From Adlercreutzia sp. ZJ176 (GTDB taxonomy: Bacteria > Actinomycetota > Coriobacteriia > Coriobacteriales > Eggerthellaceae): 64,000 nt of DNA. Positions 18,588 through 27,823 of this stretch are shown here, piece by piece. Under the pieces are notes generated by a model that saw only the letters and a list, made by a program, of their open reading frames with translations, was not told where the DNA came from and ran no database searches. The stretch covers positions 62,001 through 126,000 of the forward strand of contig NZ_JAAKEC010000004.1 in assembly GCF_011038975.1 (NCBI RefSeq), written 5' to 3'. The position numbers were made by a program, and so were the translations under genes. Each line of letters starts with the position of its first letter. Positions within the stretch are counted from its first letter, which is position 1.

Positions 18588-19208
18588 CTAGACGAGGTAA
18601 TAGACCGAAGGCTTGGTATCCCGCTCAGGAAGCAGCTGCTTATACTCACGTTCCCGGACCAAGCGAGAAACTTCGGAACCCGGGTCGTCAAGATCGCCCC
18701 AGAAGCGAGCACGACCAGGACACAGCTCCATGCAGGCGGGGGTTCCCCCTTGCGAGGTACGCTGATAGCAGAACGTGCACTTCTCAACAACGTGCTTCTG
18801 GTGGGCAGGAGTGTCGACGTCCCCCACCGCAAAGTCAACCGAGAACTTGGGCTCCTCCCAGTTGAACGAACGCACACCCGTGTAGGGACACGCCGCCATG
18901 CACATGCGGCAGCCGATGCACTTGTCGTAGTCCTGGCGTACAATACCCGTCTCGGGGTCCTTATAGGTAGCCCCCACGGGACACACCTTCACACACGCCG
19001 GGTTCTCGCAATGCTGGCACGAAGTCGGATAATACTCGAGATGGTTTTTTGGATAGACCCCCGAGGCAGTATCCATGACGGGTCCCCCATCATTTAACAC
19101 CCTATTCCACCAAATGCCATTCGGGAGGTTATTCGCCACCTTACAGGCAACGGCACACGTATGACACCCTATGCACCGTGTCACATCAATTGCCATTCCA
19201 TAGTGCAT
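18588..19208 (-). CDS. Four-cluster 4Fe-4S ferredoxin subunit (DmsB/NrfC/PsrB type)
   Basis: 206-residue electron-transfer subunit without its own signal, presumably exported with the catalytic subunit. Sixteen-cysteine pattern of four [4Fe-4S] clusters: CIGCHTCAVAC, CQHCENPACVKVCP, CIGCRMCMAACP and CTFCYQRTSQGGTPACMELCP. It should wire the molybdoenzyme to the NrfD anchor. The stop of the molybdoenzyme gene is 12 bp upstream. From about here to 21.6 kb the DNA is visibly A+T-richer than the flanks. Confidence 0.95.
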   Translation of the reverse strand: MHYGMAIDVTRCIGCHTCAVACKVANNLPNGIWWNRVLNDGGPVMDTASGVYPKNHLEYYPTSCQHCENPACVKVCPVGATYKDPETGIVRQDYDKCIGCRMCMAACPYTGVRSFNWEEPKFSVDFAVGDVDTPAHQKHVVEKCTFCYQRTSQGGTPACMELCPGRARFWGDLDDPGSEVSRLVREREYKQLLPERDTKPSVYYLV

Positions 19209-19220
19209 TGTAGTTCCCTC

Positions 19221-21638
19221 CTAGACTTTCTCAATAGCAACAACTACATCGTTAAATGATGCGTTGGTGCAGGCGGGATTGACATACCGAGACGTTAGGC
19301 TGCTAAAATGACCGTCTATGTACTGACGGTTTTCCCAACCCTTGGGAGCAGACAGCATCTTCCGAGGCAATCCTGCGTTGGCAAACGCATGCATAGACAC
19401 CGATCCACGGTCGTTGTAGACGCGAACCAGGTCGCCATCCTCTATGCCGTACTCCTCTGCATCCTCTGGGTTTATCTTCAGCAGCGGCTCTCCTCCGGCT
19501 AATTCGACAAGTGGAGCAGCCTCCCACCACTGCGAATGAGTATGGAAACGGGAGTGATCCGATAGCATGTGGAATGGATACCTATCGCGAAGCTCGGTCC
19601 CTTCCCTGACTTCATGTGGCGGCTCCCAATAGGGCACACGCTCCTTGCTCATATCTATCTCTTGGCCCCAATTGTATTCAGGCGCTGCCTTTTCGTGGTA
19701 GATACCGAGCAGGCTTGTGAACTTGTTCCCTTCCGCATACACATACGTACCCGGACCAGCCATGCGCATAGCGCCATTTTCTTTGAGCCTCTCGTACGAT
19801 ATACCAAACTTTTTCGCAAGATCGGTTTCAATCCACTCCTGCAAAAACTCACTGTCCGTCATCTGGAAATACTCGCCATATCCCAAAGCCCTTGCCAAAA
19901 GCGTAGCTATTTCGAAATCAGTCTTCGACTCAAACAAAGGGTTCGTCGCCTTCTCCTGATAAAGCATATAAGGATGGGCGGCAAACAAGCAGAAGATGTC
20001 TTCTTCTTCAAACCAATGAGCCGCAGGAAGAATAACGTCAGCCATCAATGCGTTCTCATTGAAATTGAGGTCTATCGACAATATGAAGTCAAGTTGCTCT
20101 AGCCAGTTTTTTGTATTGTTTCGTTCAACACCATTAGTCATTGCATTGCAGCCCACAAACACACATGCCTTTATGGGTGCGTCTTTTTTTCCGAACTTGC
20201 CAGTTTCGAGAATCTCATTCATGCGCAAGTTCGTGACATCAAGCGAAACGCCAGGAGCGCCTTTAGGCTTACCGCTCAGGGGGTTGCCGCTGAAACCAAG
20301 ATACTCGTTAATGCCAAACCCAGCTCCAGACTTGCCCAAATTGCCCGTAAGGCACGGAAGGATGGCCGTACAAAAGTAATTCCAATGTCCATTCACATAA
20401 TGGTTAAGTCCAAAAGCGGTGTAAATGTTAGAGGGACCCTCGTTGGCATACAGATCGGTGATCATCTCTATTTGCGTCTTGGGCACACCAGTAATTTCTT
20501 CGACACGGTCAAGATCGTACTCTTCGAGCCCCTCGCATACGAGAGTGTAGCTCGTCTTAACATTAAACCCCTCCACCTCGAAGGACCCCTCAAGAACCGG
20601 ATCTTCAATCTCGGAAAGAGGAGCGAACTTTCCATTCCCATCGGTGACGATTTGGGGATCCTTGCCGCCTGAAACCTCAATGCCCAGATCCGACTGCCGG
20701 AGAAAAAGACCATCTTCCTTCACGAGGCAAGGTCCTACCGTGTACTTCTTGACAAAGCTCTCATCTACCCACTTTTTGTCAATGATCAGCTTCGCCATCC
20801 CCAAGGCCAGCGCTCCATCAGTCCCAGCTTTAATCGGCACGAATATATCAGCTTTGGACGAGATAGTGTTGTAAACGGGGTCTATAACGATGAGCGTGGC
20901 ACCCGCTTCTTTCGCTTCGATGATGAAATGAGTCGTCTGAACTTGGGATATCGCAGGATTTGCACCCCACACTATAAAGGTCTTTGAGTTCTTGAAGTCC
21001 GTCGATTCATTTTGCGCGAACATAAGCCCAATGCCTACCGTCGGCACAATGCCATGCGCATGAGCAATATCCACGCTGCGATTGATCATTCCTGTGCCGA
21101 CCACGTTCGTAAAGCGATTCCAAATGTCATTATTCCGGCACCCGTTCGCCGTTCCAAACTGGCCAGAACCCCAGTAGAAAGCAACGGAGCCTTTTCCGTA
21201 CTCTTCCTCTATCGCATTCCACCTTTCAACGATATAGTTTATGGCTTCATCCCAGCTCACTCGTTCGAAAGAATCTACCGACCCGCGCTCTCCAACGCGC
21301 TTCATGGGGTACTTCACGCGATGCTCGCTGTACATACGATAGAGATGGGTAAGACCTTTGGGGCAGATGCGGTTGTATTGCGTGTCGGGCATGTCACGCG
21401 CTGATGTGCGAATGACCTTTCCATCTCTCGTATGAACGTTCAAAAAGCAACCACCCGCGCAATTGCCACGACATACCCCTGAATAAACCTGCTCTTCACT
21501 ACTCGCAGATTTGTTGTCATCCGCGAGTGCGGTGAGAGTATCGCTGCCGGTAAGCGCGGCGGCTCCAGCCGCGACCGCCGTTGTCTTGAGGAAGCTTCTG
21601 CGCGTAAGCCCAGCTCGTGGGCTTTTCGTTGTGGACAT
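19221..21638 (-). CDS. Tat-exported molybdopterin oxidoreductase, DMSO reductase family (catalytic subunit)
   Basis: 805-residue bis-MGD enzyme. Tat motif RRSFLK at 13-18, then a hydrophobic segment and a probable cleavage site near ALAD. The N-terminal [4Fe-4S] site is C56-x3-C60-x3-C64-x27-C92. Later landmarks include IVWGANPAISQVQ, VILPAAHWFE and the C-terminal NDRGSV cofactor-domain motif. With the ferredoxin, NrfD, CX4CH, DUF4405 and TorD genes downstream it forms a respiratory reductase acting outside the membrane. The substrate cannot be assigned; sulfoxide, polysulfide and the catechol-dehydroxylase-type reactions known in gut Eggerthellaceae are possibilities. Start at 21638 has GGAGGAG upstream. 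Base and codon usage is less G+C-rich than in neighbouring genes, suggesting acquisition. Confidence 0.9.
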   Translation of the reverse strand: MSTTKSPRAGLTRRSFLKTTAVAAGAAALTGSDTLTALADDNKSASSEEQVYSGVCRGNCAGGCFLNVHTRDGKVIRTSARDMPDTQYNRICPKGLTHLYRMYSEHRVKYPMKRVGERGSVDSFERVSWDEAINYIVERWNAIEEEYGKGSVAFYWGSGQFGTANGCRNNDIWNRFTNVVGTGMINRSVDIAHAHGIVPTVGIGLMFAQNESTDFKNSKTFIVWGANPAISQVQTTHFIIEAKEAGATLIVIDPVYNTISSKADIFVPIKAGTDGALALGMAKLIIDKKWVDESFVKKYTVGPCLVKEDGLFLRQSDLGIEVSGGKDPQIVTDGNGKFAPLSEIEDPVLEGSFEVEGFNVKTSYTLVCEGLEEYDLDRVEEITGVPKTQIEMITDLYANEGPSNIYTAFGLNHYVNGHWNYFCTAILPCLTGNLGKSGAGFGINEYLGFSGNPLSGKPKGAPGVSLDVTNLRMNEILETGKFGKKDAPIKACVFVGCNAMTNGVERNNTKNWLEQLDFILSIDLNFNENALMADVILPAAHWFEEEDIFCLFAAHPYMLYQEKATNPLFESKTDFEIATLLARALGYGEYFQMTDSEFLQEWIETDLAKKFGISYERLKENGAMRMAGPGTYVYAEGNKFTSLLGIYHEKAAPEYNWGQEIDMSKERVPYWEPPHEVREGTELRDRYPFHMLSDHSRFHTHSQWWEAAPLVELAGGEPLLKINPEDAEEYGIEDGDLVRVYNDRGSVSMHAFANAGLPRKMLSAPKGWENRQYIDGHFSSLTSRYVNPACTNASFNDVVVAIEKV

Positions 21639-21753
21639 TTCTCCTCCTACGTTCGCGAAGAGCGCCCCGTGCGCTCCTCTCCCCGAGGCGAAGGCCCATG
21701 CATGAACGCCTACGCCACACGCGAGGATGGCCAATCCCCGCATCATGGTTCGC

Positions 21754-21795
21754 AGTATACGCTCTTTGTTAGTTTGTCACAAGTCATTGTGACAA
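21754..21795 (-). promoter_or_regulatory. Promoter of the molybdoenzyme operon with an operator palindrome over the -35
   Basis: Perfect 9-bp inverted arms TTGTCACAA (21774-21782) and TTGTGACAA (21787-21795) flank GTCA. On the minus strand TTGTGA (21777-21782) serves as -35 and TATACT (21754-21759) as -10 with 17-bp spacing, about 115 nt before the ATG at 21638. The site has the size of a CRP/FNR-family or other dimeric regulator operator; the regulator is not identifiable here. Confidence 0.75.
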
Positions 21796-21801
21796 TGAGT
21801 T

Positions 21802-22914
21802 TTACGAGATAGGACGCTCGCCGGGATCGTCTTTGAGCGCATAGGACACGCTTCGCCCGCCGGCCTTGCTGCGCACGAGCACGCCTTTGTCCATGAGGTC
21901 GTTTATGTCTCTCAGCGCCGTATCAGCCGACACCTTGCATATCTTTGCCCACTTGCTTGCCGTGAGCTTCCCCTCGAAGCCGCCTTTGAGCCGCTCAAGC
22001 ATCGTACGCTGCCTGTCGTTGAGCGGCACTCCTTCAAGACGATTCCAAAAGGCGACCCTCCCCAGGACGCCCCCCATGCTCCTCTTGCTTTGCTCGATCG
22101 AGCCCTGCAAAGCCCGCAGGAACCACGCGAGCCATTCGGTGATGTCAGAGCTCCCTTTTTGCGCGTGTTCCAATGCGCAATAGTACCCCTCTCGATGCGC
22201 GAGGATGTACTGGGCCATGCTGTAGAAGCGTCGCGGGCTGCCATCGCTGCGCGCCAACAGCAGCTCGGTAAGAGCCCGCGCGATACGTCCGTTGCCGTCA
22301 TCGAAGGGGTGCACCGTGAGATACCACAGGTGTGCGATGCCTGCCTTCAGCAGCGGCTCCACGCTGTCACACTCGTTGACCCACGAGACGAACTCCCCCA
22401 TCAGCAAAGGAACGAGATCGGGATCGGGCGCCAGGAAATGCACCCGCTCCTTCCCTATGGGGCCGCTGACGACGCGCATCGGCCCCTCGCGATACCGCGC
22501 AACGTGGATCTTCCTCAAACCGCTGTAGCCCGCGGGAAACAGCGCGTTATGCCATCCGAAGAGACGCGCGTCGGAAAGAGGCTCAGCAAAACGGCGTGTG
22601 GCGTCGAGCATGACCGAAACCGCCCCATCGACATCGCGAGTGTCGGTCGCACTCGTGAAACCCTCCAACCCGAGCTGACGAGACACCGAGGAGCGAACCT
22701 CCTCCGCATCGAGCACGACGCCTTCGATCCTCGAGGAGGCGACGACCTCGCCCGAGAGGGCTTGGACCTCGACTTCCGACTTGACGTCGAAGCCCACGCC
22801 GGACATGCTGCCAAGCAGCTCCCCCTGCGCAAAGCGCGCTTCGCCGAGCAGCGGCAGAACCGTCGCGTCATCCCATGTGAAGTGGGTCCAACCGGTATGC
22901 TCGTGCAGGTACAT
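21802..22914 (-). CDS. Fic-domain protein with winged-helix C-terminus
   Basis: 370-residue probable AMP-transferase of the Fic/DOC fold. The catalytic motif HPFDDGNGRIAR begins at H202. An N-terminal inhibitory-helix motif, S60-S-R-I-E64-G65, fits the [S/T]xxxE[G/N] rule, so the enzyme is likely self-inhibited (class II). The C-terminal ~65 residues look like a winged helix (LTASKWAKICKVSADTALRDINDL), so it may bind DNA. I chose the ATG at 22914 (MYLHEHTGW); a TATACT sits only a few bases upstream, which would make the mRNA almost leaderless. An upstream start at 22935 is the alternative. Targets are unknown. Confidence 0.88.
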   Translation of the reverse strand: MYLHEHTGWTHFTWDDATVLPLLGEARFAQGELLGSMSGVGFDVKSEVEVQALSGEVVASSRIEGVVLDAEEVRSSVSRQLGLEGFTSATDTRDVDGAVSVMLDATRRFAEPLSDARLFGWHNALFPAGYSGLRKIHVARYREGPMRVVSGPIGKERVHFLAPDPDLVPLLMGEFVSWVNECDSVEPLLKAGIAHLWYLTVHPFDDGNGRIARALTELLLARSDGSPRRFYSMAQYILAHREGYYCALEHAQKGSSDITEWLAWFLRALQGSIEQSKRSMGGVLGRVAFWNRLEGVPLNDRQRTMLERLKGGFEGKLTASKWAKICKVSADTALRDINDLMDKGVLVRSKAGGRSVSYALKDDPGERPIS

Positions 22915-23002
22915 GCCAGCAGTATACCGAATCATGCGGCGAATGACGATCTATTCACCGCAGATTATGCGGAGATTAAGCTGCTGCTCTCTGCCTGCGC
23001 GC

Positions 23003-23398
23003 CTACAGGTACTTCCTGCGCTCGAGGCGCGCGCCCACCATAGGGAGGATGTCATCCTCGGTGAGGCCGGCGGACAGGCAGGCGCGGATCATGTCGTCGA
23101 TCACGAGCTCGACAGGGCTGTCGGCGGCACGATCAGCACCTACCTCATGGCGCTCGGCCACGAAGGTGCCGCGGCCCTTGCGCGTGGAGATATAGCCCTC
23201 GCGCTCCAAATCCATGTAGGCGCGGTTCACCGTGTTGTAGCTTATGTCCAAGTCAACGGCAAGCGCGCGCACCGTGGGCAGACGATCTCCCGCCGCGTAC
23301 GCGCCCGAGCCGATCAGGTACGCGATGCGGTTCTTCACCTGGATCCACACGGGTAAGCCGCTGCCATGGTCAACCGCAAACGATTCGAATGTGCTCAT
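23003..23398 (-). CDS. Short GntR-family regulator (YtrA-like)
   Basis: 131 residues: a GntR winged helix (IGSGAYAAGDRLPTVRALAVDLDISYNTVNRAYMDLEREGYISTRKGRGTFV) followed by a tail too short for a ligand domain, as in the YtrA subfamily that usually controls adjacent membrane-protein genes. It is 16 bp downstream of the SPFH gene and probably in one operon with it and the NrfD-like gene. AAGGTG precedes the ATG at 23398. Confidence 0.9.
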   Translation of the reverse strand: MSTFESFAVDHGSGLPVWIQVKNRIAYLIGSGAYAAGDRLPTVRALAVDLDISYNTVNRAYMDLEREGYISTRKGRGTFVAERHEVGADRAADSPVELVIDDMIRACLSAGLTEDDILPMVGARLERRKYL

Positions 23399-23414
23399 GA
23401 GCACCTTTCCATTC

Positions 23415-24407
23415 TCAGAGTGACGAGGTCATGTTAGCAGAACTCGCGTCCACGAAGCCGTCGCTTACCGCACTCGGCACCGTAACCACCGTACCGCCCG
23501 ACTTCTTCACCGTCTCGTACTGCATGAGCATGGTCCGCAGGCGCAGCGCCGCGTCAGGCGTGCCGTACACCGCCGCCGCCTCAGCGAGCATCTCGGCCAG
23601 GTCGGCCTCCACGCCCGCCACCGCCATGCGCGCGTTGCGCTCGCGATCAGCCTGGGCTTCAAGCGACATCACGTCCACAAGCGCGTCAGGCAGCACGATG
23701 TCGCGCACCTTCACTGATATGATGTCGACGCCCCAGTTCGCCGCCTGCTTCTCGATGTCAGCCTTGATTTCGACGTCAAGCTGATCGCGTCGCAGCGCCA
23801 CCTCGGCCACCGTCGAGCGCCCTACCGCCTCGCGCAGCGCCGTCTGCGCGAGGAACGACACGGCGGCATAGTAGTCTTCCACCTCGGTGCACGCCTTCTC
23901 CGCGTCCCACACCACCCAGAACAGCACCGCGTCAATGTTCACTGGCACCAGATCGGCCGTCAGCGTGTTCTCGGCATAGAACGGCGTGGCGATGGTGCGC
24001 TGGTCAACGCGGATAGTGCCGTGCTCGATGATGGGAATGGTGAAGAAGAGGCCCGGGCCGGCCACGCGATTCACCTTTCCGAAGCGCAGCACCACTACCT
24101 TCTCCCAGCTCAGCGCAATATGCACCGACGAGAGCACCGCAAGAGACAAAAGAGCCGCACCCATAATGGCCGCGAAGCCGATGCGTCCCGCAACGGCAAG
24201 CACCGCTCCCAGCACGAGAGCGAACGCGGCAACGAACACTGCGATGCTGAATATGGTTGCGCCGTTGCGCGACGACTTGCGCGGCACATACGAAGTCGCC
24301 GCGAGGATCTCCGCCTCCTTGTCGTTGGCCGCATGCGGCGCGTCCCTGTGCATGCGGCTCATGCCCCCATCACGCGCCACACCCGCTCGTTTGCCTGATC
24401 GAAACAT
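23415..24407 (-). CDS. SPFH/Band 7 domain protein (stomatin/slipin-like)
   Basis: 330-residue membrane-anchored scaffold protein. Two adjacent hydrophobic helices (about residues 50-105) are followed by an SPFH domain (EKVVVLRFGKVNRVAGPGLFFTIPIIEHGTIRVDQRTI) and a helical, alanine/glutamate-rich region likely to form coiled coil. Slipins organise membrane microdomains and often pair with NfeD proteases, but no NfeD gene is present. Instead it is flanked by an orphan NrfD-like gene upstream and a GntR gene downstream. The ATG at 24407 has AAGG upstream; a GTG at 24425 is the alternative. Confidence 0.9.
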   Translation of the reverse strand: MFRSGKRAGVARDGGMSRMHRDAPHAANDKEAEILAATSYVPRKSSRNGATIFSIAVFVAAFALVLGAVLAVAGRIGFAAIMGAALLSLAVLSSVHIALSWEKVVVLRFGKVNRVAGPGLFFTIPIIEHGTIRVDQRTIATPFYAENTLTADLVPVNIDAVLFWVVWDAEKACTEVEDYYAAVSFLAQTALREAVGRSTVAEVALRRDQLDVEIKADIEKQAANWGVDIISVKVRDIVLPDALVDVMSLEAQADRERNARMAVAGVEADLAEMLAEAAAVYGTPDAALRLRTMLMQYETVKKSGGTVVTVPSAVSDGFVDASSANMTSSL

Positions 24408-24493
24408 GGCATCCCGCCTTTCCACCTAGAGCCCGCTCATCGCGCAGCCCGCTCATGACCCAGTTTCCTTGCGCTGAACCCCACCCGACCCGA

Positions 24494-25408
24494 CTACCCC
24501 ACGCCGAACAAGGCGCCCGGCATCTGCGTAACGTCGAAAGCCGCCAAACCAACCACGCAGAAGCGCAGCGACAGGCCGCCCGCAAGCAAGCACGCCGCAA
24601 TCCACAGCAGCTGCACGCGCGCGTTGCCGTACGTGAGAAGGCGCTCCATCGCAAAAGGGATCGCGAGCCCGCATATCACCAAGCCACCCCAGAAGTACCC
24701 GGCCATGTCGCACGCTATGAGCTCCTGCGCACCTAAGCGCGTGCCCTCACCCGCAAGCGCCCCCAACACAAACGCCGCCAACGCCGCCGCCTCGCACAAG
24801 ATCAACACGCCGTCGACGCGGGCAAGCGCAAAGACAGGGCGTAGGCGAGGATGACGCGACTCCGTGAACGCCGCAATCACGAACACGCAGGCGATACCGC
24901 ACGAGAGCGACGAGAGCGTGAAGAGGACGGGAATGAGCGGCGTGCGAAACGCCAGCACCGAGGGAAGCGACTGCAGGAGGACTCCCGTGTAGGCAGCCGT
25001 CACCATTCCCGCCACCGCGCCCGTCCCGGAAAGGCCGAGAACCGCTGCGCGGGAAAGGCCGCCCGCGTCAAGCAGCAAGGCCAACGCGAGCGCGCCCGAG
25101 CAGACAAGCGTCGCTGCAAGGGCAAACGAGCCCACTGTCAGGGCCGTCGCATGCGGGGAGGTGAACAGGCCCAGCAGGCGATCGGGACGACCTACGTCTG
25201 ACACAAGGCAGGTCACGCCGAGCGCAAGCAGGACAAAGCAGCATGTCCAGCCGCGCGCGAACAAATCGCCCGGAAGCGCGAAGCCCGCCGAGGCGCAGCT
25301 GCGCGAGGGCTTGCACACCGCAGCGCACTCAAGCACGCTCAGCACCACGCAAAGGCCAGCACCTACACCGCCCAGGAAGAGGTACCCGATCGTCAACGCG
25401 TTGAACAT
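24494..25408 (-). CDS. Orphan NrfD-like integral membrane protein
   Basis: 304 residues with about eight hydrophobic helices, resembling the NrfD/DmsC membrane subunits (MFNALTIGYLFLGGVGAGLCV; FARGWTCCFVLLALGVTCLVSDVGRPDRLLGLF). No ferredoxin or molybdoenzyme gene is next to it, so it may serve as a quinone-reactive subunit for a complex encoded elsewhere, or work with the SPFH protein encoded 86 bp downstream. GAGGGGAG lies just before the ATG at 25408. The family call rests on the N-terminal half. Confidence 0.72.
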   Translation of the reverse strand: MFNALTIGYLFLGGVGAGLCVVLSVLECAAVCKPSRSCASAGFALPGDLFARGWTCCFVLLALGVTCLVSDVGRPDRLLGLFTSPHATALTVGSFALAATLVCSGALALALLLDAGGLSRAAVLGLSGTGAVAGMVTAAYTGVLLQSLPSVLAFRTPLIPVLFTLSSLSCGIACVFVIAAFTESRHPRLRPVFALARVDGVLILCEAAALAAFVLGALAGEGTRLGAQELIACDMAGYFWGGLVICGLAIPFAMERLLTYGNARVQLLWIAACLLAGGLSLRFCVVGLAAFDVTQMPGALFGVG

Positions 25409-25437
25409 GGCACTCCCCTCTTCCAGCGCTCCTGCTA

Positions 25438-25509
25438 TTGTCGCAATAACTCACGACAAAGAGAGTATAGCACCTCGCGACGAACGCGCGACAAACATGC
25501 GACAGATGC
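25438..25509. promoter_or_regulatory. Regulatory region with three 11-bp GCGAC iterons between NrfD-like and UPF0210 genes
   Basis: GCGACGAACGC, GCGACAAACAT and GCGACAGATGC follow each other at 25477, 25488 and 25499 with exact 11-bp spacing. Further CGACAA words occur at 25454 and, inverted, at 25438-25444. A minus-strand TATACT -10 lies at 25464-25469. One helical turn between repeats suggests a protein binding along one DNA face. Confidence 0.55.
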
Positions 25510-25610
25510 AGGGCGCCGCATAATTTGCTATCCTGACTTGACGTACCCCTACCCACAGACGGCGGCCTGGCGCATGACGCAGCCCGCCTTGCACCCGAAG
25601 GACGGAGCCC

Positions 25611-26975
25611 ATGCAGATCACGCCTGCCGAAATCGCTGAGACGCTTGCCATGGTGAGCAAGCAGAACCTCGACATCCGCACGATCACGCTCGGCATCAAC
25701 CTGCGCAGCTGCGTGGACGCCGACATCGACCGCCTCGCCGCCAAGGTCTACGACCGCATGGCCACGGCCGCCGAGCGCCTCGTGCCCACCGCCGAACAGC
25801 TCGAGCGCGAGTTCGGCATCCCCATCGTGAACAAGCGCATCTCGGTGACCCCCGTCGCCGAGATCTGCGCTGCCGTGTCCGCCGCCGACCTCACGCCCAT
25901 CGCCGTGGCCATGGACCGCGCGGGCAAGGAGGTCGGCGTCGACTTCGTGGGCGGCTTCTCCGCGCTCGTGCACAAGGGCGCCTCACGCGCCGACAACAAG
26001 CTCATGGACTCCATCCCCTCGGCGCTCGCCGCCACCGACCGCGTGTGCTCGAGCGTGAACGTGGGGTCCACGCGCGCCGGCATCAACATGGACGCCGCGT
26101 TCAAGATGGCGGGCATCGTCAAGAAGGCCGCCGAGGCAACGGCCGACAAGCAGTGCATCGGCGCGGGCAAGCTCGTGGTGTTCTGCAACGCCGTGGAGGA
26201 CAACCCCTTCATGGCCGGCGCCTTCCACGGCTCGGGCGAGGCCGACGAGGTGGTGAACGTGGGCGTGTCGGGCCCGGGCGTGGTGCGCGCGGTGCTCGCC
26301 GACCTGCCGCGCTCGGCCGACGTCACCACCGTGGCCGAGGCCATCAAGGCCACCGCGTTCAAGATCACGCGCGCCGGCGAGCTCATGGCGCGCGAGGCGA
26401 GCCGCCGCCTGGGCGTGCAGAAGGGCATCCTCGACCTGAGCCTGGCCCCCACCCCCGCCGAGGGCGACTCGGTGGCCGAGATCCTCGAGGCCATCGGCGT
26501 GGGCACCTGCGGCGGCCCGGGCACCACGGCGGCGCTCGCCATGCTCAACGACGCGGTGAAGAAGGGCGGCGTCATGGCGTCCTCGAGCGTCGGCGGCCTG
26601 TCAGGCGCGTTCATCCCCGTGTCCGAGGACGCCGGCATGATCCGCGCCGCCGAGGCGGGCGCGCTCAGCTTGGAGAAGCTCGAGGCCATGACGTGCGTGT
26701 GCTCGGTGGGCCTCGACATGATCGCCATCCCCGGCGACACCCCCATCGAGACCATCTTTGGCATCATCGCCGACGAGTGCGCCATCGGCATGATCAACAA
26801 CAAGACCACCGCCGTGCGCATCATCCCCGCCATCGGCAAGCAGGTGGGCGACCGCCTCGACTTCGGCGGCCTTCTGGGCTACGCGCCGGTCATGCCCGTG
26901 AACCAGCATGCCGGCACCGTGTTCGCCCACCGCGGCGGCCGCATGCCCGCGCCCCTCAACTCGCTGAAAAACTAG
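25611..26975 (+). CDS. PFL-family UPF0210/DUF711 protein
   Basis: 454-residue cytoplasmic protein of the UPF0210 (DUF711) family, which has a pyruvate-formate-lyase-like barrel without the glycyl-radical segment; the reaction is unknown. The sequence starts [34 protein letters not shown] and is typical throughout ([36 protein letters not shown]). In many bacteria it is preceded by a small ACT-domain gene, which is absent here. AAGGACGGAG precedes the ATG. Confidence 0.93.
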   Translation: MQITPAEIAETLAMVSKQNLDIRTITLGINLRSCVDADIDRLAAKVYDRMATAAERLVPTAEQLEREFGIPIVNKRISVTPVAEICAAVSAADLTPIAVAMDRAGKEVGVDFVGGFSALVHKGASRADNKLMDSIPSALAATDRVCSSVNVGSTRAGINMDAAFKMAGIVKKAAEATADKQCIGAGKLVVFCNAVEDNPFMAGAFHGSGEADEVVNVGVSGPGVVRAVLADLPRSADVTTVAEAIKATAFKITRAGELMAREASRRLGVQKGILDLSLAPTPAEGDSVAEILEAIGVGTCGGPGTTAALAMLNDAVKKGGVMASSSVGGLSGAFIPVSEDAGMIRAAEAGALSLEKLEAMTCVCSVGLDMIAIPGDTPIETIFGIIADECAIGMINNKTTAVRIIPAIGKQVGDRLDFGGLLGYAPVMPVNQHAGTVFAHRGGRMPAPLNSLKN

Positions 26976-26991
26976 CGGCAGAGCCAAGAAG

Positions 26992-27017
26992 GGCGCGGGG
27001 CTCGCAGCCCCCGCGCC
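26992..27017. terminator. Hairpin between convergent UPF0210 and tlyA genes
   Basis: GGCGCGGGG (26992-27000) pairs with CCCCGCGCC (27009-27017). An A-run follows on the plus side, so a U-run would precede rather than follow in the tlyA direction. It is probably a shared terminator for the two converging genes, with a weak tail in both directions. Confidence 0.5.
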
Positions 27018-27040
27018 AAAAACGGCTTCGGCTCCGTGCC

Positions 27041-27805
27041 CTAGCCGCGGTACACGGCGCGCACGAGGTACTCCACGTTGCCCTGCGCGCCGCAGATGGG
27101 CGACTCCACCACGCCCGTCACGTCGAACCCCACGTCCTCGAGCGCCGCACGCACCTCCCCGACCGTGCGCAGGCGCACCGCCTCGTCGCGCACGATGCCG
27201 CGGTCGGTCTCCTCGTGGCGCGACTCGAACTGCGGCTTCACCAGCCCGATGAACACCGAGCCCGCGCGGCACAGCGGCGGGAACGCGCCTGCCAGCGAGG
27301 CGAGCCCGATGAAGCTCACGTCGATCACGATGAGGTCGAAGGGCGCGCCGAGCGCCTCGGGCGCGGCCTCGCGGATGTTCGTGCGCTCGAACACGCTCAC
27401 GCGCGCGTCCTGCCGCAGCTTCCACGCGAGCTGCCCGTAGTTCACGTCCACGCACGCCACGCTCGCCGCGCCCGCCTGCAGCAGGCAGTCGGTGAACCCG
27501 CCCGTCGACGAGCCGATGTCCACGCAGCGCATCCCGCGCACGTCCTGCCCGAACGCGTCGAGCGCGCCCTGCAGCTTGCGCCCGCCGCGCGAGACGAACT
27601 GCCTGCGCCCGCGCACGAGCACGTCGGCGTCGGGCCGCACGCGCACGGCCGCGCTCGTCACGTACACGTCGTCGACGCGCACCTCGCGCGCGATCACCGC
27701 GCGCAGCGCCTCGTCGGCGCTCGCGAAGACGCCGCGCTCGACGAGCAGCTCGTCCACGCGCACCTTGCCGGGCTTTTTCCTTGAGAGGGGCTTCGAAGTA
27801 TCCAT
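27041..27805 (-). CDS. tlyA: TlyA-family 2'-O-methyltransferase (rRNA methylase/'hemolysin')
   Basis: 254-residue RNA methyltransferase with an N-terminal S4 RNA-binding domain (VRVDELLVERGVFASADEALRAVIAREVRVDD) and a FtsJ-like Rossmann domain (CVDIGSSTGGFTDCLLQAGAASVACVDVNYGQLAW). Actinobacterial TlyA methylates 16S and 23S rRNA and affects capreomycin susceptibility. The start is ATG at 27805 or 27814; both lack a strong ribosome binding site. A 32-bp perfect palindrome ends 9 bp before the earlier start codon. Confidence 0.92.
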   Translation of the reverse strand: MDTSKPLSRKKPGKVRVDELLVERGVFASADEALRAVIAREVRVDDVYVTSAAVRVRPDADVLVRGRRQFVSRGGRKLQGALDAFGQDVRGMRCVDIGSSTGGFTDCLLQAGAASVACVDVNYGQLAWKLRQDARVSVFERTNIREAAPEALGAPFDLIVIDVSFIGLASLAGAFPPLCRAGSVFIGLVKPQFESRHEETDRGIVRDEAVRLRTVGEVRAALEDVGFDVTGVVESPICGAQGNVEYLVRAVYRG

Positions 27806-27823
27806 GCGCACCATGATACCAAA

